A stretch of 64,000 nt of DNA, taken from positions 1 through 64,000 of the forward strand of contig NZ_WSRZ01000007.1 in the NCBI RefSeq assembly GCF_009828585.1, in the 5' to 3' direction. Shown one piece after another: positions 1 through 9,609 of this stretch. A program made the position numbers and the translations under genes. The notes beneath the pieces were generated by a model that searched no databases, had not been told where the DNA came from, and was given only the letters and a program-made list of their open reading frames with translations. Origin of the DNA: Shewanella litoralis (GTDB taxonomy: Bacteria; Pseudomonadota; Gammaproteobacteria; Enterobacterales; Shewanellaceae). How positions within the stretch are numbered: the stretch's first letter is position 1; every line of letters starts with the position of its first letter.

Positions 1-25
1 ACAGTAGGTTTCAACTAATTTATTC

Positions 26-83
26 ATGCTCGTTCCTTTTTCTAATCACTCTTGGTCGAATGATCGGATCAAGGAACGAGCAT
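26..83. repeat. Perfect 13-bp inverted repeat with 32-nt loop
   Basis: ATGCTCGTTCCTT at 26-38 is the exact reverse complement of AAGGAACGAGCAT at 71-83. It would form a strong stem-loop. No T-run follows on the + strand and no gene lies within it. It could be the tail of a gene left of the window, or part of a mobile or structured element. Confidence 0.6.
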
Positions 84-169
84 TTAGTTCCTTTGGGGAG
101 CTAATTTCTTATCCGAAGCTCAGGTTGATTAAGGCGTCGCTATGTAGTAATGGTTGTTCCCTTTCAAAT

Positions 170-310
170 AGCGAGAACGCAAAGCAAAAGCCGCTGGGGC
201 ATTCCTTTCAGGCGAGTTTTAAAAGGGCTTACACTGCGTTGCATGACTTCGAAAGAGAATAACTATTCATTCAGTCATTCGCCTTATTTAAGCCCTTTTA
301 CATTCTCGCT
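170..310. repeat. Nested palindromic element (~141 bp)
   Basis: Four concentric inverted repeats share one centre. AGCGAGAA (170-177) pairs with TTCTCGCT (303-310). TAAAAGGGCTTA (220-231) pairs with TAAGCCCTTTTA (289-300). TGACT (244-248) pairs with AGTCA (273-277). GAATA (257-261) pairs with TATTC (264-268). The stretch would fold into one long interrupted hairpin on either strand. The open frames crossing it have no gene-like features. It may be an intergenic repeat, a small MITE or a structured RNA. The rest of 1-411 shows nothing else that I can identify. Confidence 0.6.
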
Positions 311-411
311 GAGAGATCACTTATTAACGCGCAATGGCATACCATACGTATTCACATTGAATTAACATAACGGCGTGTAAAAATGATGTTTTATTATAAT
401 AAGGTTGTGCC

Positions 412-1350
412 ATGAAGTTTTTGATTGTACTGCTTAGCTTATCGGTGTTGTTATTCCAAGCCGCTTACGCGAATCCCCCTTCTGTGAGTGTCAGCAAAGG
501 CCAAATTGAAACCGTACAACCCTTTAAGTCTGCCTATGTAAAAGACAGGTTTTTAACGGTGTGGTTACCACCTGGATATAACAAACAAAGTCAGTATGAT
601 GTGCTTTACATGCACGATGGCCGTATGTTGTTTGATGCAAATAGCACCTGGAACAAGCAAGTGTGGCGAGTAGATGAAGTCGCTGGCGAGCTGATTGAGC
701 AAGGAAAAATCCGCCCAATAATTGTGGTGGGTATTCCTAATGCGGTCGAAAATCGCCACAGTGAGTTTTTTCCACAGCAACCGTTTGAACGTCTCTCGCC
801 ATCAAAACAGCAAGCCTTGTATAAAATTGAAAAGTACGCAGATCACCCGTTATTAACTTCAAAAGTGTATTCAGATAACTACAGCCTTTTTATTGTCAAC
901 GAAGTCATCCCTTATATTGAGGCCCATTATTCGGTAAATAAAGGGCCGCAACATCGTTATTTAGGAGGCTCGAGCATGGGCGGGTTAATCTCATGGTACA
1001 CCCTATTAAATTACCCAGACCAATTTGCTGGCGCGATTAATATGTCGACTCATTGGCCAGGGACCTTTAGTTCAGAAGATGAGGTTTTTCCTGTATTTCA
1101 ACAATATATAGCGGCCAACTTGCATAAACTGACTAATCAAAAAGTCTATTTTGATTATGGTGACAGCACCCTGGATGCTATGTACCCAGAGTTACAAAAA
1201 CAAATCGATAAGATATTTATTGAACAACAATACCCAAAAGATCAGTGGCGCAGCCTATATTTCCCGGGAGCTGATCACACAGAAAACGCATGGTCTAAAC
1301 GCTTGCACGTACCGTTAATCTTTATGTTTGGAACGAATAAATCATCATAA
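412..1350 (+). CDS. Secreted alpha/beta-hydrolase, esterase D/enterochelin-esterase-like
   Basis: 312-residue serine hydrolase of the putative esterase family (PF00756 type), probably hydrolysing ester substrates in the periplasm. An N-terminal signal peptide is visible, with a hydrophobic run followed by AYA at about residues 18-20. The nucleophile elbow is GGSSMGG, and the C-terminal catalytic His is probably in GADHTENAW. MHDGRMLFD is the oxyanion-side segment usual in this family. The start has AAGG at 401-404. It appears monocistronic and converges on the acyl-CoA synthetase gene. The substrate cannot be predicted; siderophore esters are one family option, but no siderophore genes adjoin it. 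Confidence 0.8.
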   Translation: MKFLIVLLSLSVLLFQAAYANPPSVSVSKGQIETVQPFKSAYVKDRFLTVWLPPGYNKQSQYDVLYMHDGRMLFDANSTWNKQVWRVDEVAGELIEQGKIRPIIVVGIPNAVENRHSEFFPQQPFERLSPSKQQALYKIEKYADHPLLTSKVYSDNYSLFIVNEVIPYIEAHYSVNKGPQHRYLGGSSMGGLISWYTLLNYPDQFAGAINMSTHWPGTFSSEDEVFPVFQQYIAANLHKLTNQKVYFDYGDSTLDAMYPELQKQIDKIFIEQQYPKDQWRSLYFPGADHTENAWSKRLHVPLIFMFGTNKSS

Positions 1351-1396
1351 AACGGTCCGATGGGTATCATCATTTATATAAAAGGCACCGCGAATG

Positions 1397-1426
1397 TTGC
1401 TTTGTGGGTATTGCCCCACAAAGCAA
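1397..1426. terminator. Hairpin between convergent genes
   Basis: A 12-bp perfect stem (TTGCTTTGTGGG at 1397-1408, complement at 1415-1426) with a 6-nt loop lies between two convergent genes. No T-tract follows on either strand, so intrinsic termination is only a guess from position. Confidence 0.4.
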
Positions 1427-1504
1427 AACGTTCAGCCTAATTACGACTTCATTTCCACTAAAAGCTCACTCAACAACGACTCAGTTTTATTCCTAAAATA
1501 ACGC

Positions 1505-3214
1505 TTAATTTATCGCCTGATAGAGTTCTTGATACATCAACTCGCGCATTTTAAACTTTTGGATTTTCCCCGTTACTGTCATTGGGTATTGGTCGACGAA
1601 TTTGATGTAGCGCGGCACTTTAAAATAAGCAAACTTTTCGGTTAAAAAGTGGCGAATATCGTCTTCGGTAATCGCAGCATTGGCGCGAACTTTAATCCAG
1701 GCACAGACTTCCTCACCATATTTGTCACTTTGCACGCCAAATACTGCGGCATCTTGTACATCTTTGTGAGTGTAAAGTTTTTCTTCAATCTCCCTTGGGT
1801 AAATATTCTCACCGCCGCGAATGATCATGTCTTTAATACGACCCACAATTTGCACATAACCCAGCTCATCCATTTGGCCAATATCACCAGAATGTAACCA
1901 ACCGGCACTGTCAATTGTGGCCGCAGTTTTCACCGGGTCATTCCAATATCCTTGCATAACACAGTAACCACGACTGCAAACCTCACCCGGTTGGCCAATC
2001 GGCAATACCTCACCAAACTCATTAATAATTTTAACCTCGGTGTGCGGCAATGCACGGCCAACGGTAAGCACTTGTTTTTCTATGGGTGAGTCAATTTCGG
2101 TAATGTGATTCAGTGGGCTGCATTCAGTTTGGCCATAACCAATTAACACTTCCTTCATGTACATCAAATCTTGTACGCGGCGCATCACTTCTTCAGGACA
2201 CGTTGCCCCTGCCATAATGCCAGTGCGCAATGAACTGAGATCAAATGAACTAAATTGCGGATGCTCTAACAAGGCAATAAACATGGTTGGTACGCCATGT
2301 AATGCGGTGCAGCGCTCTTTGGCAACCACTTGCAACGTAGTTATTGGGTCAAATGATTCACCGGGATATATCGCTGCCGAGGCATGAATTACACTCGCTA
2401 AACTACCTAGCACCATGCCAAAGCAATGATACAGAGGCACTGGAATGCATAATTTATCTGTTTGGCTCAACCCCATCGCATCAGCAACTAAATAAGCATT
2501 ATTTAGGATATTATGATGCGATAGCGTCGCACCTTTAGGGCTGCCCGTGGTACCCGAAGTAAATTGAATATTAATTGCATCATTGGGTGTTAACGACTCT
2601 CCGATGTATGCCAATGTGTGCTTATCTTCTGCGCTAACACTTTGTAATAAATCATTAAAATTAAGCATACCCGGCGACGTTTCGCTGCCCATTCGAATAA
2701 CATAATCGAGTTCAGGTAACGCTGTAGACTGGAGTTCACCTATCTTGCTACCGGCGAGTTCAGGTAGGAGTTCATTTAACATCTGCAGGTAATCACTAGA
2801 CTTAAACTTGTCGGCACAGATCACCGCACGACAACCTACATTACCTAATGCATATGCTAACTCTTCGGGTCGATAAGCGGGGTTAATACACACCATAATC
2901 GCGCCAATTTTTGCCGTGGCAAACTGCGTTAAACACCACTCAATATTATTAGGCGACCAGATCCCAACTCTATCTCCGGGTTGAATGCCCAACTTAATCA
3001 ATCCGGTCGCTAACGCATCAATTTGTTCACAATATTGGCGATAGGTCCAACGGATGTTTTGATGGTGCACCACTACCGCTAAATTTTCAGGATACTCGCT
3101 CGCAATGTCAGTTAAATACTGCCCAATGGTTTTAGAGATAAGCGGCGTGGAATGATTACCATGATATTCACTTGAATTGAGCGGGAATTGTGTTTGATGA
3201 TGTTTGATGGTCAT
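1505..3214 (-). CDS. AMP-dependent acyl-CoA synthetase (fatty-acid CoA ligase)
   Basis: 569-residue member of the ANL adenylating superfamily, expected to activate a carboxylic acid (probably medium- or long-chain fatty acid) through an acyl-AMP to acyl-CoA in the cytosol. Motifs run in order: the P-loop-like FTSGTTGSPKG near residue 216, GYGQTE, HSGDIG near 442, GRIKDMIIRGGENIYP, and the C-terminal lysine motif in TVTGKIQKFKMRE. Length and motif order match full-length fatty-acyl-CoA ligases. The start is backed by a strong AAGGAGG upstream. It stands alone with no beta-oxidation genes beside it, so chain length and pathway are not fixed by context. Confidence 0.88.
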   Translation of the reverse strand: MTIKHHQTQFPLNSSEYHGNHSTPLISKTIGQYLTDIASEYPENLAVVVHHQNIRWTYRQYCEQIDALATGLIKLGIQPGDRVGIWSPNNIEWCLTQFATAKIGAIMVCINPAYRPEELAYALGNVGCRAVICADKFKSSDYLQMLNELLPELAGSKIGELQSTALPELDYVIRMGSETSPGMLNFNDLLQSVSAEDKHTLAYIGESLTPNDAINIQFTSGTTGSPKGATLSHHNILNNAYLVADAMGLSQTDKLCIPVPLYHCFGMVLGSLASVIHASAAIYPGESFDPITTLQVVAKERCTALHGVPTMFIALLEHPQFSSFDLSSLRTGIMAGATCPEEVMRRVQDLMYMKEVLIGYGQTECSPLNHITEIDSPIEKQVLTVGRALPHTEVKIINEFGEVLPIGQPGEVCSRGYCVMQGYWNDPVKTAATIDSAGWLHSGDIGQMDELGYVQIVGRIKDMIIRGGENIYPREIEEKLYTHKDVQDAAVFGVQSDKYGEEVCAWIKVRANAAITEDDIRHFLTEKFAYFKVPRYIKFVDQYPMTVTGKIQKFKMRELMYQELYQAIN

Positions 3215-3537
3215 TTAAGCCTCCTTGCGTGCCATTGTTTAGGACAAACTACCTAAAGAACGACATCAGTCACAAGCAAAATAACCCTTCATTAGACTAA
3301 AGATGCATGGGGAATAATCTTTACAGACACATTAACAATGTCAATACAAACGCAGCAAGGCCACTACAACGTAAAGAGAAATAAGGCTTAACCAATAAGT
3401 ATAATACCTATGATTCACATAAATATTGATTTGACGCATATTTTAATTAAAAATCGACCAAATGACTGGTGTTTTTACTTTTGGCGCCGATACACACTTT
3501 ATCAATCACTTTAACTGCGGCTCTCATCAACAACATT

Positions 3538-6500
3538 ATGCCTGACACTTTATCGACATTATTTTCTGTTACTGATGAAAGCCTACTCATTATTGGTAAT
3601 TTTCAACCTCTTGTTGTATTCATCTCAATAGCTATTGCGGTTTTTGCCTCTTACATGGCTATGCAAGTCGCATCACAAGCGACCGTCACGCTTAACGTAT
3701 TCAAACGGCACTTACTGATCTCGTGCGGCAGTATCGCCTTAGGAGGCGGAGTGTGGTCGATGCACTTTATCGGTATGTTGGCATTTAGCTTGTGTACGCC
3801 GGTGAGTTACAACGTCGGGATAACCGCTTTATCATTTTTGCCGAGCATTGCGGCATCGTGGGTGGCGCTCAATGTAATTTCTATTGAAAAACCCCAATTA
3901 AGCCATTTTGTAGTGGGCGGAATATTAGTCGGCGCAGGCATTGGCACCATGCATTATGTTGGCATGGCAGCCATGGAAATGGCGCCACTATTACGATATG
4001 ACATGTTTTATTTTGGCCTATCTATTTTGGTGGCTGTGGCATTGGCCATTTTGTCTTTGTGGATCCGCTATAGCTTAAATCACCTAGGTCGCTTCACATT
4101 AACTGAATTGCACAAAAATATGATTGCTGCGGTCGTGATGGGCTGCGCGATTTCAGCGATGCATTACACCGGCATGGCGGCAGCAAGGTTTGTTAGACCT
4201 GCTGGATTTGAGTTTTCAGATCAAACTAAAATGGTATCGCTTTACCTTGGCATTGCGGTTGCAACAATTACCGTAGTGATTATTCTTTTTGTACTAACCG
4301 TCAATATGCTGATCAAATATCAAGCATCATTACACCAAACTAAACTCAGTGAAGCACGATATCGCGCCACCATATCAACTGCAGTTGACGGTATCATTAC
4401 CTTTAACGATAAAGGCATGATTGAAAGCGGCAATAAGTCGGTTGAAACCTTACTCGGCTGGCGACTAGAAGATGTTTGCCATCAAAATATCCGCAGCTTT
4501 ATTCCAGCCACTTTTATCGATGACTTTAATACCTATCTGCGCAGTTATTCAGATGACACATTAAGTAATCAAATAAGTGATGGCCGCGATGTCGAAGCCA
4601 TACACGTTAACGGGCATACCATTCCTGTTAGAGTGTCTATTGGCCATGCCTGCATTGAAGGCAAAAGTCTGTTTGTAATGTACATCAGCGATTTGCGTCA
4701 TCGTATTGAAATGCAGCGCGCCTTGATAAAAAGCGAAGCACAATTTCGTTCTCTCATTACCAATATTCCCGGTATTGCTTACCGCTGCTTAAATGTTCAA
4801 GACTGGCCAATGGTGTTTATCAGTGATGCGGTCGAAAGCATTACCGGCTACCCGGCAAGCGACTACCTCGGCGCTCAGCCCAAACGTCATTTTTATCAAC
4901 ATGTGCATCCCGATGATCTTGATTTAATAGCGAGCCAAGTGACTACAGACAAGGTATTCACACTCGAGTATCGCATTATCAATGCCGATGGCGATATCCG
5001 TTGGCTGCTAGGTTACGGCACCCATGTAGATGGCTTAGACATTAATGATAAGTGGCTCGACGGTTTTATAATGGATATTACTGAGCGCAAAGCAATGGAG
5101 CAATCGTTGATGATTGCCAAAGATAAGGCAGAACAAGCCGCATCTGCACGCGCCGCTTTTTTAGCCAATATGAGCCATGAGATCCGCACGCCAATGAACG
5201 CCATTATTGGCTTTAGCGACATTTTACTCGACGACAAACTCCCAACAGAACAACATAAACACCTAAAAACCATTAACCAGTCGGCCAAGTCATTACTGCA
5301 CCTACTTAACGACGTACTCGACAGCGCCAAACTCGATAAAGGCAAGTTTGAGTTAGAAATGCGGGATTTCTCAGTTATTGAAGAAGTCGATTCAGTCGTG
5401 TCTACTTTATGGTTGCAAGCCAATGCTAAAGGGTTGCATTTAAATGTTAACGTGGCCTCAGAGGTTGCGCAGTCTTATCATGGGGCGCCAGATAGGATCC
5501 GCCAGGTACTCACAAACTTAATGGGTAATGCAATCAAATTTACCGCTGAAGGTGGCGTAAATATCGATGTCAGAGTTAAGCCCAGTGGTTGTATTGAATT
5601 TGCCATTGAAGACACCGGCATCGGCATGACACAAGCCCAACTCGCGTTGGTGTTTGATGCATTTGCCCAGGCCGATGCCAGTATGAATCGCCGCTTTGGT
5701 GGCACAGGGTTAGGCACGACCATTAGTAAACAATTGGTCGAATTAATGGGCGGTAAAATTACCGCAAAAAGCACCTATGGCAAAGGCAGCTGTTTTACCT
5801 TTTCACTGCCGTTAACCGCGCCAAAGCAAAGCCTGCGCGAAGCTGCCCCATTACTCACCCGCAGCCTTAAACCATTGGCGATATTAGTTGTTGATGATAT
5901 TCAGCAAAATATTGATTTATTGACCATAGTCATGAAACGCCAAGGCCATACCGTGATTACTGCACGCGATGGCAAGCAAGCCTTACTGCGGATGCAAAGT
6001 GATAATATTGATATCGTATTGATGGACGTGCAAATGCCCATCATGGATGGATTAACCGCATCACGACAGCGCCGTGAGCAAGAGCGTGAGCAACAATTGC
6101 CACATATGCCCATTATTGCGTTAACAGCCAGCGTGCTGCCAGAAGATAAGCTTGCTGCACTTGAGGCAGGCATGGACGGATTTGCCAATAAACCCATTGA
6201 TATTGCACTGCTAAATCATGAGATTGCCCAAGTCTTGAATCTTGAAAGTCATCATGAAACCCCTGACATGCAACACACTATCATCGATAGTAAACACGCA
6301 GTAAACGACAAAAAAGGCATTGCATTGTGGGGTGATAAAGCCACTCTGATAAAAGAAATCAATGGCTTTATGTTTAAACAACAAGATTGTATTAGTCAGT
6401 TACAGAACTTAATTAGCGCAGATGACTGGCCAGCTGTGCATGCTCAATTACATGGTTTAAAAGGCTTAGCGGGTAATTTGTCATTGACGCAATTAACCCG

Positions 6501-6879
6501 ATTACTCATCGATGCTGAGCGACTGGCACTCATATCGTCTGCAACTGAGTTAGTCGCGTTGTTGCCATCACTTGAGCAAACATTTGCCCAGATAGCACAA
6601 TACCTTGAGGCAGAACAAACTGATGAACGGGCTGAAGCTGAAGACGCAGTGACAACGACTCAAACAATGGATGCAGCGCAACTTAAACAGCTTATTAATC
6701 GTATTCGCCTTGCAGCTAAAGAAAACGAGTACAATGATGTCGATGTTGACCTATTGATTGCTTCAACACCTAAATTGTATAAACCGCATTGTACTTCAAT
6801 ACAGCATGCATTAGACGACTTTGAATTTGAACAAGCATTAACAGAACTCGACAGCCTTGAGTCGCTGATTAATGCATAG
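3538..6879 (+). CDS. MHYT/PAS hybrid sensor histidine kinase with REC and Hpt domains
   Basis: Inner-membrane hybrid kinase, about 1113 residues from this start. The N-terminus is a seven-helix MHYT sensor with the repeated motifs MHFIGM, MHYVGM and MHYTGM, proposed in the family to bind a metal and sense diatomic gases. Two PAS domains follow, then a kinase core with H-box NMSHEIRTPMN, N-box NLMGNAIKFT, and G-boxes DTGIGM and GGTGLG. A receiver domain carries VLMDVQMP and the C-terminal Hpt has LHGLKGLAGNL, so all phosphorelay residues are present. A GTG at 3469 would add 23 residues; ATG 3538 is preferred because the sequence then begins as a membrane domain. The HD-GYP regulator follows after 17 bp, suggesting a cognate pair. 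A TATAAT at 3400-3405 is a possible -10 box. The 3215-3537 gap shows nothing else. Confidence 0.88.
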   Translation: MPDTLSTLFSVTDESLLIIGNFQPLVVFISIAIAVFASYMAMQVASQATVTLNVFKRHLLISCGSIALGGGVWSMHFIGMLAFSLCTPVSYNVGITALSFLPSIAASWVALNVISIEKPQLSHFVVGGILVGAGIGTMHYVGMAAMEMAPLLRYDMFYFGLSILVAVALAILSLWIRYSLNHLGRFTLTELHKNMIAAVVMGCAISAMHYTGMAAARFVRPAGFEFSDQTKMVSLYLGIAVATITVVIILFVLTVNMLIKYQASLHQTKLSEARYRATISTAVDGIITFNDKGMIESGNKSVETLLGWRLEDVCHQNIRSFIPATFIDDFNTYLRSYSDDTLSNQISDGRDVEAIHVNGHTIPVRVSIGHACIEGKSLFVMYISDLRHRIEMQRALIKSEAQFRSLITNIPGIAYRCLNVQDWPMVFISDAVESITGYPASDYLGAQPKRHFYQHVHPDDLDLIASQVTTDKVFTLEYRIINADGDIRWLLGYGTHVDGLDINDKWLDGFIMDITERKAMEQSLMIAKDKAEQAASARAAFLANMSHEIRTPMNAIIGFSDILLDDKLPTEQHKHLKTINQSAKSLLHLLNDVLDSAKLDKGKFELEMRDFSVIEEVDSVVSTLWLQANAKGLHLNVNVASEVAQSYHGAPDRIRQVLTNLMGNAIKFTAEGGVNIDVRVKPSGCIEFAIEDTGIGMTQAQLALVFDAFAQADASMNRRFGGTGLGTTISKQLVELMGGKITAKSTYGKGSCFTFSLPLTAPKQSLREAAPLLTRSLKPLAILVVDDIQQNIDLLTIVMKRQGHTVITARDGKQALLRMQSDNIDIVLMDVQMPIMDGLTASRQRREQEREQQLPHMPIIALTASVLPEDKLAALEAGMDGFANKPIDIALLNHEIAQVLNLESHHETPDMQHTIIDSKHAVNDKKGIALWGDKATLIKEINGFMFKQQDCISQLQNLISADDWPAVHAQLHGLKGLAGNLSLTQLTRLLIDAERLALISSATELVALLPSLEQTFAQIAQYLEAEQTDERAEAEDAVTTTQTMDAAQLKQLINRIRLAAKENEYNDVDVDLLIASTPKLYKPHCTSIQHALDDFEFEQALTELDSLESLINA

Positions 6880-6896
6880 GTAATAGAACCCATCAA

Positions 6897-7892
6897 ATGA
6901 TATTTAACCGACAAGACAGTAAACAAACCATCTTAATTGTGGATGATGAACCAGCAAACCTTAGAGTATTGAAAAAAATACTTGAGGACCAATATCGGCT
7001 GATTTTTGCCAAAAGTGGTGAAGAAGCTCTGCGATTAGTGCAACGAGAGCTGCCAAACTTGATTTTGCTCGATGTCATGATGCCTGGGATGACCGGATTT
7101 GAAGTGTGTGAGCAACTTAAAGCTGACCCGCTGAGCAAAGCCGTGCCAGTGATATTTGTCACCGCATTGAACGATGAAGTTGATGAAGCCAAAGGATTTG
7201 ATGTAGGAGCAGTCGATTACATTACTAAACCGATCTCCACGGCAGTTGTTAAAGCTCGCGTTAAAACCCATTTATCCCTAGTGCAAGCGGATGATTTGCG
7301 CCGTACCCGTTTACAAGTGATTCAACGTCTAGGCCGCGCATCAGAATACAAAGACAATGAAACCGGCATGCACATTATGCGCATGAGCCATTTCTCTAAA
7401 ATCATTGCCTTAGCCTATGGTTTTTCAGAGTTTGCTGCAGACAATTTACTCCACGCTGCGCCTATGCATGACATTGGTAAAATCGGTATTCCCGACAGCA
7501 TTATGCTTAAGCCCGGAAAACTCACGGACGAAGAATTTACCATAATGAAAACCCACCCAGAAATAGGTGCTGAAATTCTTGGTGATTCCGATTCAGATTT
7601 AATCGCATTAGCTAAAGTGGTATCACTGACCCATCACGAAAAGTTTGACGGCAGCGGTTACCCTAATGGCTTAAAAGGCGATGAAATTCCGATTGAAGGA
7701 CGCATTGTTGCTATTGCAGACGTATTTGATGCACTTACCAGCAAGCGTCCTTACAAAGAAGCCTGGACAGTAGAGCAAGCGATGGATTTTATTGAAAGCC
7801 AAAGCGGAATTCATTTCGACCCAGATTTAGTGGTGTTATTTCAACAATGTTTACCCAGTATTTTGTACATTAAACAGCGCTGGCAAGATTAA
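6897..7892 (+). CDS. Response regulator with HD-GYP c-di-GMP phosphodiesterase domain
   Basis: 331 residues. The N-terminal receiver has acidic residues in VDDEPAN, the phosphoacceptor Asp near residue 58 in LLDVMMPG, and the conserved Lys in YITKPIS. The output domain is HD-GYP: HDIGKIGIPD near residue 190, THHEKFDGSGYPNGL near 250, and ADVFDALTSKRPY. These are the metal- and substrate-binding signatures of c-di-GMP hydrolysing enzymes, so activity is plausible. It lies 17 bp after the hybrid kinase and is probably co-transcribed and phosphorylated by it. Expected effects are on motility, biofilm or adhesion through c-di-GMP. The input signal is not known. Confidence 0.92.
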   Translation: MIFNRQDSKQTILIVDDEPANLRVLKKILEDQYRLIFAKSGEEALRLVQRELPNLILLDVMMPGMTGFEVCEQLKADPLSKAVPVIFVTALNDEVDEAKGFDVGAVDYITKPISTAVVKARVKTHLSLVQADDLRRTRLQVIQRLGRASEYKDNETGMHIMRMSHFSKIIALAYGFSEFAADNLLHAAPMHDIGKIGIPDSIMLKPGKLTDEEFTIMKTHPEIGAEILGDSDSDLIALAKVVSLTHHEKFDGSGYPNGLKGDEIPIEGRIVAIADVFDALTSKRPYKEAWTVEQAMDFIESQSGIHFDPDLVVLFQQCLPSILYIKQRWQD

Positions 7893-7965
7893 TCTTCAGC
7901 ATTTAAATGGGTTTACATCACCTGTAATTATACTCTTTTAATATCATCGCTAAATCGATAATTGA

Positions 7966-7993
7966 GCCAGCTCTGCTGGCCTTTTTGTTTTTC
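7966..7993 (+). terminator. Rho-independent terminator after the HD-GYP gene
   Basis: GCCAGC (7966-7971), loop TCT, GCTGGC (7975-7980), then CTTTTTGTTTTTC: a compact GC stem followed by a T-rich tract. It ends the kinase/HD-GYP operon. It also shows that the following MFS gene starts downstream of the TTG at 7985. Confidence 0.85.
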
Positions 7994-8008
7994 ATTTATA
8001 GGATTTTT

Positions 8009-9214
8009 ATGACATCGGCAAACAACACCGCATTGGAACTCAATCGTAGCGGAATATTAATCGTACTAGCTCTGGGAACCTTTATTTTAGGGTTATCTGA
8101 GTTCTCAATGATGCCCATGCTGCCGCTCATTAGCGAAACCTTTGCCTCTACTCCATCACAAAGTGGCTATGCGATTAGTGCTTATGCCATCGGTGTGGTG
8201 GTTGGTGCGCCCATTTTAATGCTGACCACCGCCAATATGAAAAAACGCCACGCATTAATGATTTTTTTAAGCTTAATGTTTGTTGCCAATGGCTTAAGTG
8301 CTATGGCAACGTCACTTGAACAACTCATCGCATTTCGATTTTTAAGCGGCCTGCCTCACGGCGCTTATTTTGGTGCCGCTATTTTATTGGCCGCAGATAT
8401 CGCGCCCAAAAATAAACGTGCCAGCTATATGTCAAAAGTGTTTATGGGCTTAACGATTGCCACTATTGTTGGTGTGCCGATTGTGACATTAGTGGGCCAA
8501 AACCTCAGCTGGCGCTATTGTCTTGCGGGTGCTTCTGCACTGGCATTGGTTGCTTTTATTTGTGTGTATGTTGTGGTGCCTAACATTGCTAATAACCAAC
8601 CCTCAAACTTACTCAATGAATTTAGCGTATTAAAAAATAAGTTAGTGTGGTCAATTCTCGGTATCGTGATCATTGGCTTTGGCGGAGTATTTTGTTTATA
8701 CACGTATATTGCAGACACTATTTTAGTGGTCACTAAAACCCCTGCTTACACCATTTCAATCGCCATGGTGATGTTTGGTATTGGCTGTACTTTAGGCAAT
8801 TATGTGCTGGGTAAAGCGGCTGATCGTTCGGCATTAAAAACCACCGGACTCGCGTTAATATGCAGCATCGTATTTGCCTTTGCTTATGTGAATGCCAGCG
8901 ACAATATTAACCTATTGTATGTGGTGATATTCTTTATCGGTTGTAGTGTAGGATTAGCCACGCTCATTCAAAGTTTATTAATGGATGTGTCACCTAATGG
9001 TCACGCTATGATTGGTGCGTTAGTGCAATGCGCATTCAATACCGCCAATGCTATCGGCCCCTGGCTTGGGGGCATCGCCATTGCCAATGGCGCAATGCCA
9101 AACGAAACGGGCTATGTCGCAGCGGCACTGTTTATGGGTGGATTTATGATGTGGGTGGTTAGTTATCTGCAAATGAACAACAAACAGACTCCGCTCGAGC
9201 CCTGCAATGTCTAA
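8009..9214 (+). CDS. MFS transporter, DHA1 (AraJ-like) family
   Basis: 401-residue inner-membrane transporter with about 12 hydrophobic segments. Near the N-terminus it has LGTFILGLSEFSMMPMLPLI and later GLPHGAYFGAAI, both typical of the arabinose-efflux (AraJ/YdhP/NepI-like) branch of drug:H+ antiporters. It probably exports a small molecule, which cannot be named. ATG 8009 is chosen because AGGA at 8000-8003 sits at the right distance and an upstream TTG falls inside the preceding terminator. It is flanked by hairpins on both sides, so it is probably a single-gene transcript. Confidence 0.85.
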   Translation: MTSANNTALELNRSGILIVLALGTFILGLSEFSMMPMLPLISETFASTPSQSGYAISAYAIGVVVGAPILMLTTANMKKRHALMIFLSLMFVANGLSAMATSLEQLIAFRFLSGLPHGAYFGAAILLAADIAPKNKRASYMSKVFMGLTIATIVGVPIVTLVGQNLSWRYCLAGASALALVAFICVYVVVPNIANNQPSNLLNEFSVLKNKLVWSILGIVIIGFGGVFCLYTYIADTILVVTKTPAYTISIAMVMFGIGCTLGNYVLGKAADRSALKTTGLALICSIVFAFAYVNASDNINLLYVVIFFIGCSVGLATLIQSLLMDVSPNGHAMIGALVQCAFNTANAIGPWLGGIAIANGAMPNETGYVAAALFMGGFMMWVVSYLQMNNKQTPLEPCNV

Positions 9215-9224
9215 ACATTAACGA

Positions 9225-9257
9225 CCAATCATGCCATCTTATTGATGGTGTGATTGG
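9225..9257. terminator. Stem-loop downstream of the MFS gene
   Basis: CCAATCATGCCATC (9225-9238) pairs with GATGGTGTGATTGG (9244-9257), 12 of 14 positions, with a 5-nt loop. There is no T-run after it, so its role as a terminator is inferred from position only. Confidence 0.4.
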
Positions 9258-9431
9258 CTATACTGCCAACAAAATACCACTCATTGGGTTATCGGCATAT
9301 ACTCTGGGATTTTTCACCATTAGGTTTAATCGGTTACGTCAAATGTAGAGATATTATTCATCCATACTAGACCAAATCCTAGCTTGAATCGTATAAACGT
9401 TATCAGCCACATAACTAGATTGAGCCAGACG

Positions 9432-9608
9432 ATGTTTTCATTTTTAAAATCAGACCCAACTAAAAAACTGCGTAAAACCTACGACCAAAAACTCGAGCAA
9501 GCCATGCAAGCACAGCGTAAAGGCGACATTAAAACTTACTCGTTATTAACCGCTGAGTCGGAAAGTATTTGGCAAGAGATTGAAGCATTAGAAAAATCGA
9601 AAAAATAA
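9432..9608 (+). CDS. Small DUF6435/Lacal_2735-like protein
   Basis: A 58-residue, charged, mostly helical protein beginning MFSFLKSDPTKKL, with KLEQAMQAQRKGDIKTYS and a C-terminal IWQEIEAL. The pattern (FSFLKSDP, basic stretch, two amphipathic helices) resembles the DUF6435/Lacal_2735 small proteins of unknown function. The start is set at ATG 9432; an upstream TTG at 9384 would add an unrelated 16-residue leader. It ends 1 nt before the convergent regulator gene. No function is proposed. Confidence 0.65.
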   Translation: MFSFLKSDPTKKLRKTYDQKLEQAMQAQRKGDIKTYSLLTAESESIWQEIEALEKSKK

Positions 9609-9609
9609 C

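Noticed and set aside
26-365. Two open frames at the left edge
   Set aside because: They run through inverted-repeat structure, have no ribosome site and no protein-like composition.
395-400. TATAAT just before the esterase gene
   Set aside because: It is only 12 nt from the start codon and next to the ribosome site, so a transcript from it would have almost no leader; probably chance in AT-rich DNA.
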